Shown: piece by piece, positions 7,715-16,916 of the stretch
Layout of the letters: each line of letters opens with the position of its first letter
Position numbering within the stretch: position 1 is the stretch's first letter
NCBI GenBank assembly: GCA_903859415.1
Contig: CAIOMN010000198.1
Span: forward strand, 1 to 45,511
Length of the DNA: 45,511 nt
Origin: an uncultured Methylococcaceae bacterium
Lineage (GTDB): Bacteria > Pseudomonadota > Gammaproteobacteria > Methylococcales > Methylomonadaceae
Direction of reading: 5' to 3'
Translations under genes and position numbers: made by a program
Notes under the pieces: generated by a model
What the model was told of the DNA's origin: nothing
What the model saw: the letters and a program-made list of their open reading frames with translations, nothing else
Database searches by the model: none

Positions 7715-9214
7715 TTAATCAAATTCGAGCTTAAATCCAGCAGATTTGATGTAATCGGCTTCTAGTATTAAATCAGCACGCGTCAAGGGAGACTGGTTTA
7801 GCCAGTCATTAGGGAACTGTAGTTGAATTCGGGCATGTGCAATGGTAATTTTAAAATCAGGTAAAGGCTGATTATGGCGATTACGGTGTAATAATACGGC
7901 CAAGCGTAAAATCAGTGCAAGATAGGGTGCGAAAAAACGCCAAGGGGCGGGTAAATCCTGGAATAAGGATTGAGAAAATTTACGTCGATGGCCTCTTATG
8001 ATAGTAGCCAATAGGATTTGATCCTGCTTGGAAAACCCTGCCAAGTCGCCATTTTCAATAATATACGCGCTGTGTTTGTGATACTGGCTATGAGCAATAT
8101 CAATACCGGCTTCATGCAAATCGGCAGCCCAATTCAGAAACTGAATGCATGCCTCGTCAGTTGCCCAAGCATATTCATTTTGTAGTTGGGTCAATAATAT
8201 TTGTAGCGTCTTTTTAATGCGAGAAGCGTGCTTTTTGTCGGTATGATAACGTTCGGCAACAGATTTAACCGTGGCTGAGCGCATATCATGATTATAAATT
8301 CTGCCTAATAAGTCTTGAATAAGGCCTTCTCGTAATGCGCCATCAGAGACCGTCATTTGTTCAATACCCAGACTTTTAAAGGTTGCATAGACAATGGCCA
8401 AGCCACCTGGGAAAACGGGTAAGCGTTCCGTGTCAAGTTCAGGCAGATTCAATTCATTGATATGGCTACATTGACCAAAATGAGCCACCAGTTTTTCCAG
8501 GCCTTGCGAAGTAATACCGTTATTACTCCAATTCTTGGCTTGTAATACTTTGGCAATGGAGCGCAGACTCCCAGATGCGCCTATGGCTTCATCCCAATTG
8601 TTACGCTGAAATTTCCGCTGGAAGGGTTCCAGCTTTTGTTCAGCGTAAAGAACAGCCTGGTTAAAAGCGTTTTTTGAAAGTCGACCGTCTTTAAAAAAGA
8701 GGTTACTGATGGTGACGCAGCCCATATTCAGGCTTTCCTTTTCTTTGGGTGTTTGCCCCGTGCCTATTATATACTCGGTACTACCACCCCCGATATCCAT
8801 CACTAGTCGTAAGTTGGCATTACTGCTCAGGCTATAAGCAACGCCTATATAGATTAAACGGGCCTCTTCGATACCAGAAATAATATGAATGGGGTGATTT
8901 AACGCCTGCTCGGCCTTGATTAAAAACTCTGATGAGTTTGTGGCGGTACGTAACGTATTGGTACCGACAATACGGACGCTCCCCTGCGGGAAATGCCGAA
9001 TTCTTTGCCCGAAGCGCTCTAGGCAGGCTAAAGCTCTTTGCTGGGTCTTTTCATCTAAGAAGTTGTTCTCATCAAGGCCTGAAGCCAATCGAACCATTTC
9101 TCTCAATCGATCAATAGTTTGCGGTATTCCATCGTTTAAGCTGCAAACGATCATGTGAAAACTGTTGGAACCGAGGTCAACAGCGGCGAGCATTTCAGGT
9201 GGATTATTAGGCAC
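7715..9214 (-). CDS. ppx: exopolyphosphatase / Ppx-GppA phosphatase
   Basis: A 499-residue member of the ASKHA-fold Ppx/GppA family, which removes terminal phosphate from polyphosphate or from pppGpp. Seen are MLAAVDLGSNSFHMIVCS (phosphate loop 1), VRIVGTNTLRTA, the second phosphate loop LVMDIGGGSTEYIIG, then IGASGSLRSIAKVL and SDGALREGL. The C-terminal third has the HD-like helical domain (WAADLHEAGIDIAHSQYHKHSAYI) found in long Ppx proteins. The length favours Ppx over GppA, but the two cannot be separated firmly by eye. Possible starts are GTG 9214 and ATG 9193; the family's conserved N-terminus begins near the latter. Confidence 0.9.
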   Translation of the reverse strand: MPNNPPEMLAAVDLGSNSFHMIVCSLNDGIPQTIDRLREMVRLASGLDENNFLDEKTQQRALACLERFGQRIRHFPQGSVRIVGTNTLRTATNSSEFLIKAEQALNHPIHIISGIEEARLIYIGVAYSLSSNANLRLVMDIGGGSTEYIIGTGQTPKEKESLNMGCVTISNLFFKDGRLSKNAFNQAVLYAEQKLEPFQRKFQRNNWDEAIGASGSLRSIAKVLQAKNWSNNGITSQGLEKLVAHFGQCSHINELNLPELDTERLPVFPGGLAIVYATFKSLGIEQMTVSDGALREGLIQDLLGRIYNHDMRSATVKSVAERYHTDKKHASRIKKTLQILLTQLQNEYAWATDEACIQFLNWAADLHEAGIDIAHSQYHKHSAYIIENGDLAGFSKQDQILLATIIRGHRRKFSQSLFQDLPAPWRFFAPYLALILRLAVLLHRNRHNQPLPDFKITIAHARIQLQFPNDWLNQSPLTRADLILEADYIKSAGFKLEFD

Positions 9215-9356
9215 GTGTTATCCAGTTTTGTCTACTAAGCAAGTTATTATCTGTTAAAATTTCAAACTTTTATGAGCCTCATTTTAGCTGTTTAGCTTGG
9301 ATGCTGCCCGCCTAATTTAACTTATTTAAAGGTTTCCGTTAAGTGTTAGTTTCAAT

Positions 9357-10277
9357 ATGAATGCATTATCTATTCGTAATCTTCGAAAAACGTATAACAA
9401 TGGCTTTGAGGCCTTAAAAGGGATTAATCTTGATGTTGAAGAAGGTGATTTCTTTGCTTTACTGGGCCCTAATGGCGCTGGAAAGTCAACGGCTATTGGT
9501 ATTATAAGCTCACTTGTTAATTCGTCTAGTGGCTCAGTCAGTATCTTTGGACATGATTTAAAAACAGATTTATCACGTGCTAAAAGTTGCTTGGGCATGG
9601 TGCCACAAGAGGTTAATTTTAATCAATTTGATACAGTGAGAAGTATCGTCATGAACCAAGCCGGTTATTATGGCATGGCTCGAAAATTGGCGACCCAAAG
9701 AACGGAGTACTGTTTAAAACAGATGGATTTGTGGGATAAGCGCGATACAGTTTCCCGGCGCTTATCAGGCGGAATGAAGCGTCGGGTTATGATTGCTCGG
9801 GCTATGGTCCATGCGCCTAAGTTATTAATTCTGGATGAGCCAACGGCCGGCGTTGATATAGAGATTCGTCGTTCTATGTGGAAGATGATGCAGTCTTTGA
9901 ATGAAAGTGGTACGACTATCATTTTAACCACACATTATCTGGAAGAAGCAGAAAGCCTGTGTCGTAACATCGCCATCATAGATCAAGGGAAAATAGTCGA
10001 ACATTCAGATATGGCGAGTTTATTGGCTCGAATCAATATTGAACACTTTGTGCTGGATTTAGCCGAACCCTTGGATAAGACCCCTGTTATACCGGGTTAT
10101 CAACTTGAACGGGTTACAGACAAAGTACTTAATGTCGAAGTACCGAAGAAATTAGGTCTTAATCAATTATTTGTGCAGTTAAGTGCGCTCAATATTAAGG
10201 TTTTAAGTCTTAAAAATAAGAGTAACCGGTTAGAGCAGTTATTTATGGATTTAATTGATACCAGTACGGCAGGCTAA
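9357..10277 (+). CDS. ABC-2 type exporter ATP-binding protein (YadG-like)
   Basis: A 306-residue ABC ATPase. Walker A is LLGPNGAGKST, the Q-loop lies at GMVPQEVNFNQF, the signature is RRLSGGMKRRVMIARAM, Walker B is KLLILDEPTAGVD and the switch histidine is in ILTTHYLEEAE. The C-terminal 80 residues form the extra domain usual in DrrA/YadG-type exporters. The permease gene follows after six bases. Substrate is unknown; similar pairs are often called multidrug or NodIJ-like exporters. The 142-bp gap to the divergent ppx gene must hold promoters for both. Confidence 0.93.
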   Translation: MNALSIRNLRKTYNNGFEALKGINLDVEEGDFFALLGPNGAGKSTAIGIISSLVNSSSGSVSIFGHDLKTDLSRAKSCLGMVPQEVNFNQFDTVRSIVMNQAGYYGMARKLATQRTEYCLKQMDLWDKRDTVSRRLSGGMKRRVMIARAMVHAPKLLILDEPTAGVDIEIRRSMWKMMQSLNESGTTIILTTHYLEEAESLCRNIAIIDQGKIVEHSDMASLLARINIEHFVLDLAEPLDKTPVIPGYQLERVTDKVLNVEVPKKLGLNQLFVQLSALNIKVLSLKNKSNRLEQLFMDLIDTSTAG

Positions 10278-10283
10278 ACTTAT

Positions 10284-11048
10284 ATGAAATATTCTATTGC
10301 TTTACGTACCATTATTGTTAAAGAGATTTTTCGCTTTGTGCGGATCTGGCCGCAGACCTTATTACCCCCTGCAATTACTACAGCTCTGTATTTCCTGATT
10401 TTTGGAAAATTGATTGGCGATCGAATTGGCACCGTCAATGGCGCTACTTATATGGATTATATCGTTCCTGGCGTTATTTTAATGTCGGTCATCAGTCATT
10501 CATATGCCAACGTGGTTTCGTCTTTTTATTCAACTAAATTTCAACGTAACATCGAAGAGTTGTTGGTTGCCCCAGTCCCTAGTTGGGTCATTCTGAGTGG
10601 ATATGTCAGTGGTGGCATTATTAGAGGCTTATTAGTCGGCTTAGTGGTGGCTTTAATATCCATGCTATTTGACGATATTGTCATCAATAACTTAACGATT
10701 ACCTTATCGGTAGCTGTTCTGACCGCGACTTTATTTTCCTTGGCGGGTTTTATTAATGCCATATTGGCAGAAAGCTTTGATGACATATCCATTATTCCCA
10801 ACTTTGTGTTGACCCCATTGAGTTATTTGGGTGGCGTATTTTATTCTGTTAGTATGTTGCCAGGTATTTGGCAAACCCTCTCTAAGGGGAATCCTATTCT
10901 CTATATGATTAATGCCTTTCGTTTTGGTCTGATCGGTGTGACGGATGTTAATATTGAGTTAGCGTACATCATTACCGGTGGATTTATTGTTCTATTAGCA
11001 TCGATTAGTCTGTTGTTGCTGCATAAAGGCATAGGGATTAAAAATTAA
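10284..11048 (+). CDS. ABC-2 type exporter permease (YadH-like)
   Basis: A 254-residue ABC-2 permease with about six membrane segments, including the start LRTIIVKEIFRFVRIWPQTL and the ABC-2 core around FQRNIEELLVAPVPSWVILSGYVSGGIIRGLLVGLVV, read here as separate blocks. The hydrophobic run near VLTPLSYLGGVFYSVSMLP is the conserved end motif of this family. It lies six bases after its ATPase and forms the membrane half of the exporter. No periplasmic or outer-membrane partner is adjacent. Confidence 0.92.
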   Translation: MKYSIALRTIIVKEIFRFVRIWPQTLLPPAITTALYFLIFGKLIGDRIGTVNGATYMDYIVPGVILMSVISHSYANVVSSFYSTKFQRNIEELLVAPVPSWVILSGYVSGGIIRGLLVGLVVALISMLFDDIVINNLTITLSVAVLTATLFSLAGFINAILAESFDDISIIPNFVLTPLSYLGGVFYSVSMLPGIWQTLSKGNPILYMINAFRFGLIGVTDVNIELAYIITGGFIVLLASISLLLLHKGIGIKN

Positions 11049-11144
11049 ATCCTAACTAATTGTCTAAAATAAGGAAAATTTTCAGACAAACGCATAACAA
11101 ATCGTTATCATGACCCACTTTTTAATTTGGAATAAGGTTTAATC

Positions 11145-11624
11145 ATGCAAGTTGCTGACAATACGGCGGTTTCTATTCACTACACATTAACAAACGATGA
11201 AGGCGAAGTGCTGGATAGTTCTGCCGATGGTGATGCATTAGTTTTTTTACAAGGCAGTGGTAACATCATTTCTGGCCTGGAAAATGCCTTGGCTGGCAAA
11301 ACAGTGGGCGATAAATTCAATGTGCGTATTCCCCCTGAAGAAGCCTATGGTGAATTGGAGGATGGTCTGGTTGATGTGCTTTCCAGAGAGATGTTTGAAG
11401 GCATTGATGATATCCAGGTAGGTATGCAATTTCATGCCGATGTTAGTTCAGGCTCAGGTATTGTGACTGTGGTTCATATTGATGGTGACAACATCACGAT
11501 TGATGGTAATCACCCGTTAGCGGGCGTAGCATTGACATTTGATGTTGAAGTGGTTGATGTTAGACCAGCAACCGCAGAAGAGTTATCTCATGGCCATATC
11601 CATGGCGAAGGCTGCCATCATTAA
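11145..11624 (+). CDS. slyD: FKBP-type peptidyl-prolyl isomerase SlyD
   Basis: A 159-residue SlyD-type foldase. The N-terminal FKBP strands (VSIHYTLTNDEGEVLDSS, then FLQGSGNIISGLENALAGK) and the insert-in-flap chaperone domain (PPEEAYGELEDGLVDVLSR to GNHPLAGVALTFDVEVV) are in the usual order. The C-terminal tail ends HGHIHGEGCHH, a shortened version of the metal-binding histidine tail of Escherichia coli SlyD, so some nickel binding is possible. It stands alone: 96 bases upstream are free, and 824 non-coding bases follow. Confidence 0.94.
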   Translation: MQVADNTAVSIHYTLTNDEGEVLDSSADGDALVFLQGSGNIISGLENALAGKTVGDKFNVRIPPEEAYGELEDGLVDVLSREMFEGIDDIQVGMQFHADVSSGSGIVTVVHIDGDNITIDGNHPLAGVALTFDVEVVDVRPATAEELSHGHIHGEGCHH

Positions 11625-11652
11625 TTCAGTTTAACCGCCCCTTCCTGAAGTT

Positions 11653-11707
11653 GGAGTAAGATAGCTTTAGCTGTTTTTACAGCCTATAGCTGAAGCTATT
11701 GCACTCC
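11653..11707. repeat. imperfect 55-bp inverted repeat
   Basis: The two arms (GGAGT, then ATAGCTT and AGCT on the left; AGCT, AAGCTAT and ACTCC on the right) pair around a short T-rich centre. It starts about 30 bases after slyD but is not followed by a T run, so it looks more like a dispersed REP/MITE-like unit than a simple terminator. Whether it recurs in the genome cannot be seen here. Confidence 0.5.
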
Positions 11708-12448
11708 CGTTTTACAAACACCTGAACAAAATTATCTTTATTACAATGGTATCCGTCAGCATCCAGATTGTTGACCTAAAAAGCGATAGGTGAGCAGTCC
11801 ATACTGATTTGTACAAGGTATTTACCCCTGCACTGGCTCTTCTAGGCGGTTGGCTGGCGTTTATAACTATTGTCCTGGAGCTTTGAGGGAATGGGCTGAA
11901 GGTTCGGGTAGTTTAGGCCGTAGTGTAAGTAGGCGCGTTGACAGTCTGGGTTAATGCGCTCAGAGGTTTGGCTCATGCGGCCAGTGTTCAAGGGATAGCG
12001 CCCGCTGTTCGAGGGACGGTACTAATACTTATAGGGAAGACACTAACATTAAAAGTTTGACACGAATGTTCTCAGTGCTTGCGCCGGGAGTGTTAATCCT
12101 TTCTGTGAACGATAAAATCGTCATATATAAAAACAGTGCCATTCAACTGGCAGATACACTTCTTTTCCCCGATCTTGAAGCAGCCATTTTGGCAGTAATG
12201 GTCATGAGTAACTCCGTTTAATTGACCATTAATACAAGGTAATAGAAAAAATTCCATAGTTAACAACTCTACGTTTGTTTATCCTACGCACACCCTGTTT
12301 TCCTTGCAGAATACGGGTCACAGCTTAACACCTTCATGTCCTCCATTCCCGTTGTATACGTTTTCATTTTAAAAGAATGGGATCAAAAGTATATACTCTA
12401 TATAATACTGACTAATTTTTTAATGATCACACATGGGTAATCAAGGTA
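11708..12448. other. long non-coding stretch with possible gene debris
   Basis: No convincing gene lies between slyD and the gene at 12449. The part from about 11,800 to 12,200 is less AT-rich than its surroundings and has short open frames on both strands. One minus-strand frame (11842-11976, 44 residues, beginning MSQTSERINPDCQRAYLHYG) has protein-like composition. One plus-strand frame (12066-12221, 51 residues, beginning MFSVLAPGVLILSV) resembles the hydrophobic end of a membrane protein. Neither has a good ribosome-binding site and I recognise neither. The likeliest reading is eroded gene or mobile-element remains. Positions 12,240-12,448 are AT-rich and hold the promoter of the next gene. 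Confidence 0.4.
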
Positions 12449-12925
12449 ATGCGTAAGAAATTTTTAAATCTGGTTTTTTTAGTGCTGGCATTGTCATCGT
12501 TTTCAGTGAGCGCAGAGCTTTTGAGTAAAGACGCTATACCGGCTCCTGTATTAGACCAATTTTATAAACGACATCCGAATGCAATCGATATTTCTGCGGA
12601 AAAGAAAGTTCATTTTAAACAGGATTTATACGAAATATTTTTTAAGCTAGAGAAAGATAAAGAAACTATCATTGAATTGTATAGAACAAATGGTCATTTT
12701 TTCGTGAATGCTGACGATGTAACGACTTCAAATATGATGCCTACGGCTAGTTATGATAGTTTAAAGGCAGCATTTGATCCTGCTTATACCATTAAAGAAG
12801 CTATTTTAGTCGTCAATCCAAATGGGGCGGGTGAGGAGTATGATTTGACAATTAACTCATCAGGTGTTGATTGGAGCGTCATTATAGATTATAAAGGAAA
12901 TATATCTCATAAAGTACGTGATTAA
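12449..12925 (+). CDS. secreted PepSY-like protein
   Basis: A 158-residue protein with a clear signal peptide (MRKKFLNLVFLVLALSSFSV, probable cleavage after SVSA). The mature part has two copies of a strand-helix-strand pattern in the PepSY-like style: PAPVLDQFYKRHPNAIDISA with FKQDLYEIFFKLEKD, then YDSLKAAFDPAYTIKEAILV with YDLTINSSGVDWSVIID. Such periplasmic domains are thought to bind peptides or inhibit proteases, without a defined role in most cases. The ATG at 12449 has AAGG six bases upstream. It stands alone, followed by a stem-loop at 12946. Confidence 0.65.
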   Translation: MRKKFLNLVFLVLALSSFSVSAELLSKDAIPAPVLDQFYKRHPNAIDISAEKKVHFKQDLYEIFFKLEKDKETIIELYRTNGHFFVNADDVTTSNMMPTASYDSLKAAFDPAYTIKEAILVVNPNGAGEEYDLTINSSGVDWSVIIDYKGNISHKVRD

Positions 12926-12945
12926 ACGTTTGAGATAGGTTTAAT

Positions 12946-12968
12946 GACACAAGTTTAATGCTTGTGTC
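12946..12968 (+). terminator. stem-loop after the PepSY-like gene
   Basis: GACACAAG pairs perfectly with CTTGTGTC around a 7-base loop. A second hairpin (CTGTTCT with AGAACAG, 12973-12992) follows at once. The T run after the first stem is weak, so termination is likely but not certain. The rest of the 290-bp gap to sdhC shows no gene. Confidence 0.5.
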
Positions 12969-13216
12969 ACTACTGTTCTTTTTAGAGAACAGATTTCAGG
13001 TGATATATAACCAGTTGTTATTGTAAATATTCTTCTATTAACTGGGAGAGGAATCTATTAATACAGTTCAACCTGAGCAGCGAGAGCCTTATAAAGCCTG
13101 ATTAAGAGTCAATTAAAGAAATGGTTAGTCTATAACAATCTGAATTTACTCTCTACATTGCTTTTTGGGGGCATCGCTGTTGCATTGATTTTTAATGAAA
13201 ACAACAGGATATTAAG

Positions 13217-13594
13217 ATGGCAAAGAAGAGTAAAAGACCTATTTCGCCCCATTTGCAAGTCTACAAATTACCTTTAACAGGTATTGTTTCAATAACACAT
13301 CGCATGACGGGTGTCATGTTGTCAGCCGGATTGGTTCTTTTTGTGTACATCATCTATGCGGTTTTTGGTGGGTCAACTACTTATGCCGCGATGCAGTCTT
13401 TTGCAGGTCTTTGGCCGATAAAAGTGGTCTACTGGGGTTTTGTTTATGCACTCTTTTTTCACCTGTGTCATGGTGTTCGTCATTTAATCTGGGATGTGGG
13501 TAATAGCTTTGATCGCGAAACATTAAATCGTTACGCTTTGATTGAACTGGGTGCGTCATTAGTTCTTACTCTCACTATTTTGTTTTTCATCTGA
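13217..13594 (+). CDS. sdhC: succinate dehydrogenase cytochrome b556 subunit
   Basis: A 125-residue membrane anchor of complex II with three transmembrane helices. The N-terminus RPISPHLQVYKLPLTGIVSITHRMTG carries the conserved serine/arginine quinone-site motif (SITHRMTG), and helix 2 has the heme-ligand region FFHLCHGVRHLIWD. It is the first gene of sdhCDAB-sdhE, with ATG 13217 about nine bases after a GGA-containing site. sdhD follows after 13 bases. Confidence 0.96.
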   Translation: MAKKSKRPISPHLQVYKLPLTGIVSITHRMTGVMLSAGLVLFVYIIYAVFGGSTTYAAMQSFAGLWPIKVVYWGFVYALFFHLCHGVRHLIWDVGNSFDRETLNRYALIELGASLVLTLTILFFI

Positions 13595-13607
13595 CTTAAA
13601 GGCTATT

Positions 13608-13988
13608 ATGGAATTTCGATCACCCTTAGCTAATGTCCGTGGGCTAGGCTCAGCAAAATCCGGAACCTCTCATTGGTGGATGCAACGTGTTACTGCGGTA
13701 GCACTTGTTCCATTATCTTTTTGGCTAATTACATTTCTTAATTTAAGCTTAACAGCCCCCTATCAGGAAACCATTGCATGGATTACTTCGCCGTTCAATA
13801 CGGTATGTATTGTGGCTCTGATTTTGGCGATTTTTTATCATGCTGCCTTAGGTTTGCAGGTGGTTATTGAAGATTATATCGCTGCTGAAGGTATCAAAAT
13901 CATTGCAGTCTGGACGGTAAATTTAAGTTTTCTACTGTTAGCACTGGCGGCATTGATTGCTGTGTTTCGTATACTATTAATAGGGTAA
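13608..13988 (+). CDS. sdhD: succinate dehydrogenase membrane anchor subunit
   Basis: A 126-residue protein with three transmembrane helices. The N-terminal ANVRGLGSAKSGTSHWWMQR is typical of SdhD, and helix 2 has YHAALGLQVVIEDYI, which includes the usual heme histidine and the quinone-site aspartate-tyrosine. It lies between sdhC and sdhA, three bases before the latter. Confidence 0.96.
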   Translation: MEFRSPLANVRGLGSAKSGTSHWWMQRVTAVALVPLSFWLITFLNLSLTAPYQETIAWITSPFNTVCIVALILAIFYHAALGLQVVIEDYIAAEGIKIIAVWTVNLSFLLLALAALIAVFRILLIG

Positions 13989-13991
13989 CTT

Positions 13992-15776
13992 ATGTCGGCT
14001 GATTATAAAATTATTGAACATACCTATGATGTTATTGTCGTTGGTGCGGGTGGGGCAGGACTTAGAGCCACGTTGGGAATGGCGGAAAGAGGTTTAAAAA
14101 CAGCGTGTATATCTAAAGTATTTCCTACCCGTAGCCATACGGTTGCCGCGCAAGGCGGTATCAGTGCTGCTTTAGGTAATATGGGCGAAGATGACTGGCG
14201 TTTTCACATGTACGACACGGTTAAGGGTTCTGATTGGTTGGGTGATCAGGATGCCATTGAGTACATGTGCCGTGAAGCCATGGCAGCCGTTATTGAACTG
14301 GAGCATTATGGGGTACCGTTCTCAAGAACTGCCGAAGGTAAAATTTACCAGCGTGCTTTTGGTGGTATGACCACGCATTATGGAAAAGGTCAGGCACAAC
14401 GCACGTGTGCGGCAGCTGACAAAACCGGTCACGCTATTTTACATACGTTGTATCAACAAGCACTCAAGTATAATGCAGAATTTTTTGTTGAGTATATTGT
14501 GCTTGACCTTATTATGGAAAATGGAGAATGTCGTGGGATTTTGGCGTGGTGTCTGGATGATGGTTCGTTACATCTGTTTAAAGCACACGTTACTGTTTTA
14601 GCGACCGGCGGTTATGGACGGAGTTATTTTTCTTGTACATCAGCGCACACCGTCACCGGTGATGGTAACGCAATGGTATTACGCGCAGGCTTACCTTTAC
14701 AGGATATGGAATTTATCCAGTTTCATCCAACCGGTATCTACGGCTCCGGCTGTTTAATTACAGAAGGCGTTAGAGGGGAGGGGGGGTATTTAACCAACTC
14801 TGAGGGTGAGCGCTTTATGGAGCGCTATGCACCTCATGCTAAAGATTTAGCATCTCGTGATGTGGTGAGTCGTGCCATGACCATTGAAATTCAGGAAGGT
14901 CGCGGTGTCGGTAAGCTTAAAGATCATATTTATTTACATATTGAACACCTTGATCCTGAGCTGATTCATGAGCGTTTACCCGGTATTGCCGAAACTTCGA
15001 AGATTTTTGCCGGTGTTGATGTCACCAAAGACCCTATTCCGGTATTGCCAACAGTTCACTATAACATGGGTGGGATTCCAACCAATTATAAAGCCGAAGT
15101 GGTAACCTTGGAAGGCAATGATCCTGATAAAGTCGTTCCTGGTTTAATGGCTATTGGTGAAGCGGCCTGTGTATCTGTTCATGGAGCCAATCGTTTGGGT
15201 TCAAACTCGCTGTTAGATTTAGTGGTCTTTGGGCGCTCTGCGGCGATTCGCTGTGCCGAATTGATTAAGCCCGGCACCGCGCAAAAGCCATTAGCCAAAA
15301 CAGCGTGTGATAAAGCCCTAGCTAGGTTTGATAAGATTCGTAACGCTAACGGCGCATTAACCACATCAGACATTCGCTTGAACATGCAAAAAACGATGCA
15401 GGCTAAAGCGGCTGTCTTTAGAACTCAAGTCACTCTGGATGAGGGCATAGCTGCTATGGCAGAGATCACTAAATCCTTTGAAGAAGTGGGTGTTAAAGAC
15501 AAGTCATTAATCTGGAATACGGATCTGGTCGAAACCTTAGAGCTGGATAATTTGCTGAGTCAAGCGAGTGTTGCCATCCATGCTGCAGGCAATCGCCATG
15601 AGAGTCGAGGGGGGCATGCACGAGAAGATTTCCCGGGTCGAGATGATGATAACTGGTTGAAGCATACCTTAACGTGGCTGGTTGATGATAAGGTAAAAAT
15701 TGATTATCGTCCTGTACATTTATATACATTGACTGACGAAGTCAGTGTGATTCCACCTAAAGAGAGGGTTTACTAA
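13992..15776 (+). CDS. sdhA: succinate dehydrogenase flavoprotein subunit
   Basis: A 594-residue SdhA. The FAD site [16 protein letters not shown] is followed by the flavin-linking histidine in [18 protein letters not shown]. The substrate region shows [21 protein letters not shown] in two blocks and the catalytic arginine segment [18 protein letters not shown]. The C-terminal helical domain has [13 protein letters not shown] and [20 protein letters not shown]. Length is normal. Its TAA overlaps the ATG of sdhB by one base. Covalent flavinylation would be assisted by SdhE, encoded at the end of the operon. Confidence 0.98.
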   Translation: MSADYKIIEHTYDVIVVGAGGAGLRATLGMAERGLKTACISKVFPTRSHTVAAQGGISAALGNMGEDDWRFHMYDTVKGSDWLGDQDAIEYMCREAMAAVIELEHYGVPFSRTAEGKIYQRAFGGMTTHYGKGQAQRTCAAADKTGHAILHTLYQQALKYNAEFFVEYIVLDLIMENGECRGILAWCLDDGSLHLFKAHVTVLATGGYGRSYFSCTSAHTVTGDGNAMVLRAGLPLQDMEFIQFHPTGIYGSGCLITEGVRGEGGYLTNSEGERFMERYAPHAKDLASRDVVSRAMTIEIQEGRGVGKLKDHIYLHIEHLDPELIHERLPGIAETSKIFAGVDVTKDPIPVLPTVHYNMGGIPTNYKAEVVTLEGNDPDKVVPGLMAIGEAACVSVHGANRLGSNSLLDLVVFGRSAAIRCAELIKPGTAQKPLAKTACDKALARFDKIRNANGALTTSDIRLNMQKTMQAKAAVFRTQVTLDEGIAAMAEITKSFEEVGVKDKSLIWNTDLVETLELDNLLSQASVAIHAAGNRHESRGGHAREDFPGRDDDNWLKHTLTWLVDDKVKIDYRPVHLYTLTDEVSVIPPKERVY

Positions 15777-16561
15777 TGGCTGAATTTACGTTGCCCAAAA
15801 ACTCGGTATTAACCGAAGGTAAAACCTTTAAAGCCGCTGAAGGTGTCACCAATATACGTCGTTTTGAAGTCTATCGTTGGGACCCAGATTCAGGTGAAAA
15901 TCCGCGTATTGATAGTTACGAACTAGATATGGATACTTGCGGCCCGATGATATTGGATGCCATCTTAAAAATTAAGAATGAAATAGACAGTACCTTAACG
16001 TTCAGACGCTCTTGTCGTGAAGGTGTATGTGGGTCGTGTGCAATGACCGTCAATGGTAAAAATACCTTGGCCTGTACTAAGTCTATTGATTCTTATGCTG
16101 ATACGATTAAGATTTTTCCACTACCGCATATGCAGGTTATCAAAGATCTCGTACCAGATATGACGCATTTTTATGCGCAATATGCGTCTATTAAGCCTTG
16201 GATAGAAACACAAACACCGGCGCCCGCTGATTCTGAACGGCTGCAAAGTAAAGAAGATCGTGAAGTATTAGATGGTTTATATGAGTGCGTTCTCTGCGCC
16301 TGTTGTTCTACCAGTTGTCCTAGTTATTGGTGGAACAGTGAGCGCTATTTAGGCCCCGCTGTTTTATTGCAGGCTTATCGTTGGCTGGTGGATAGCCGTG
16401 ATGAAAATACGGGCGAGCGTCTTGATGAATTGGAAGACCCGTTTAAATTATATCGCTGCCACACCATTATGAACTGTACTGATACCTGTCCAAAAGGCTT
16501 AAATCCCGCTAAAGCCATAGCCGAAACTAAAAAGCTATTAGTGAAGAGAAAATTGGGGTAA
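15776..16561 (+). CDS. sdhB: succinate dehydrogenase iron-sulfur subunit
   Basis: A 261-residue SdhB. The 2Fe-2S ligands are in [18 protein letters not shown] and the later cysteine in LACTKS. The 4Fe-4S site is [16 protein letters not shown] and the 3Fe-4S site is [17 protein letters not shown]. It passes electrons from SdhA flavin to quinone in the SdhCD anchor. It overlaps both neighbours by one base, so translation is coupled. Confidence 0.98.
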   Translation: MAEFTLPKNSVLTEGKTFKAAEGVTNIRRFEVYRWDPDSGENPRIDSYELDMDTCGPMILDAILKIKNEIDSTLTFRRSCREGVCGSCAMTVNGKNTLACTKSIDSYADTIKIFPLPHMQVIKDLVPDMTHFYAQYASIKPWIETQTPAPADSERLQSKEDREVLDGLYECVLCACCSTSCPSYWWNSERYLGPAVLLQAYRWLVDSRDENTGERLDELEDPFKLYRCHTIMNCTDTCPKGLNPAKAIAETKKLLVKRKLG

Positions 16562-16782
16562 TGGATCAACTCCCCAAACTGAGATGGCAATGCAGGCGAG
16601 GTACAAAAGAACTTGATTTGCTCTTGCAGCGCTATCTTGAAACGGGCTATTTATCAGCTGATGCCGAAGAAAAAGCCTTGTTTCTTGAATTGTTAACCTT
16701 AGAAGATGATGATTTGTTAGCTGTTTTAATGGGTCACTTGAGATTGAAGTATCCCCAGTTTATTACGTTTATACGGTTCTAA
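16561..16782 (+). CDS. sdhE: FAD assembly factor SdhE
   Basis: A 73-residue protein of the SdhE/YgfY family that promotes covalent attachment of FAD to SdhA. It has the conserved N-terminal CRRGTKELDLLL (the RGxxE motif) and the helical LETGYLSADAEEKALFLELL. Its ATG overlaps the sdhB stop by one base. In many gammaproteobacteria sdhE lies away from sdh, so its place inside the operon fits its role. Confidence 0.93.
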   Translation: MDQLPKLRWQCRRGTKELDLLLQRYLETGYLSADAEEKALFLELLTLEDDDLLAVLMGHLRLKYPQFITFIRF

Positions 16783-16822
16783 AATTAGATAAGGGTATGA
16801 GTGTTTTAGATAACAGAATGCT

Positions 16823-16836
16823 TTATGTTAACATAA
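16823..16836. promoter_or_regulatory. 14-bp perfect palindrome upstream of dedA
   Basis: TTATGTTAACATAA lies 40 bases after sdhE and 80 bases before the DedA gene. One side is extended by a further near-matching GC pair. It has the size of a dimeric repressor site, but no matching regulator is nearby and AT-rich palindromes arise by chance. Confidence 0.3.
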
Positions 16837-16916
16837 GCGGTTTATAACAATCGCTTTAAAGGCATAACAAGACGTCTGCCATTAGAGTGATTTCACAACG
16901 AAATTAACGAATTCTT

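Noticed and set aside
13090-13216. Open stretch before sdhC encoding one hydrophobic segment
   Set aside because: No start codon with a ribosome-binding site in that frame, and it runs out of phase into sdhC.
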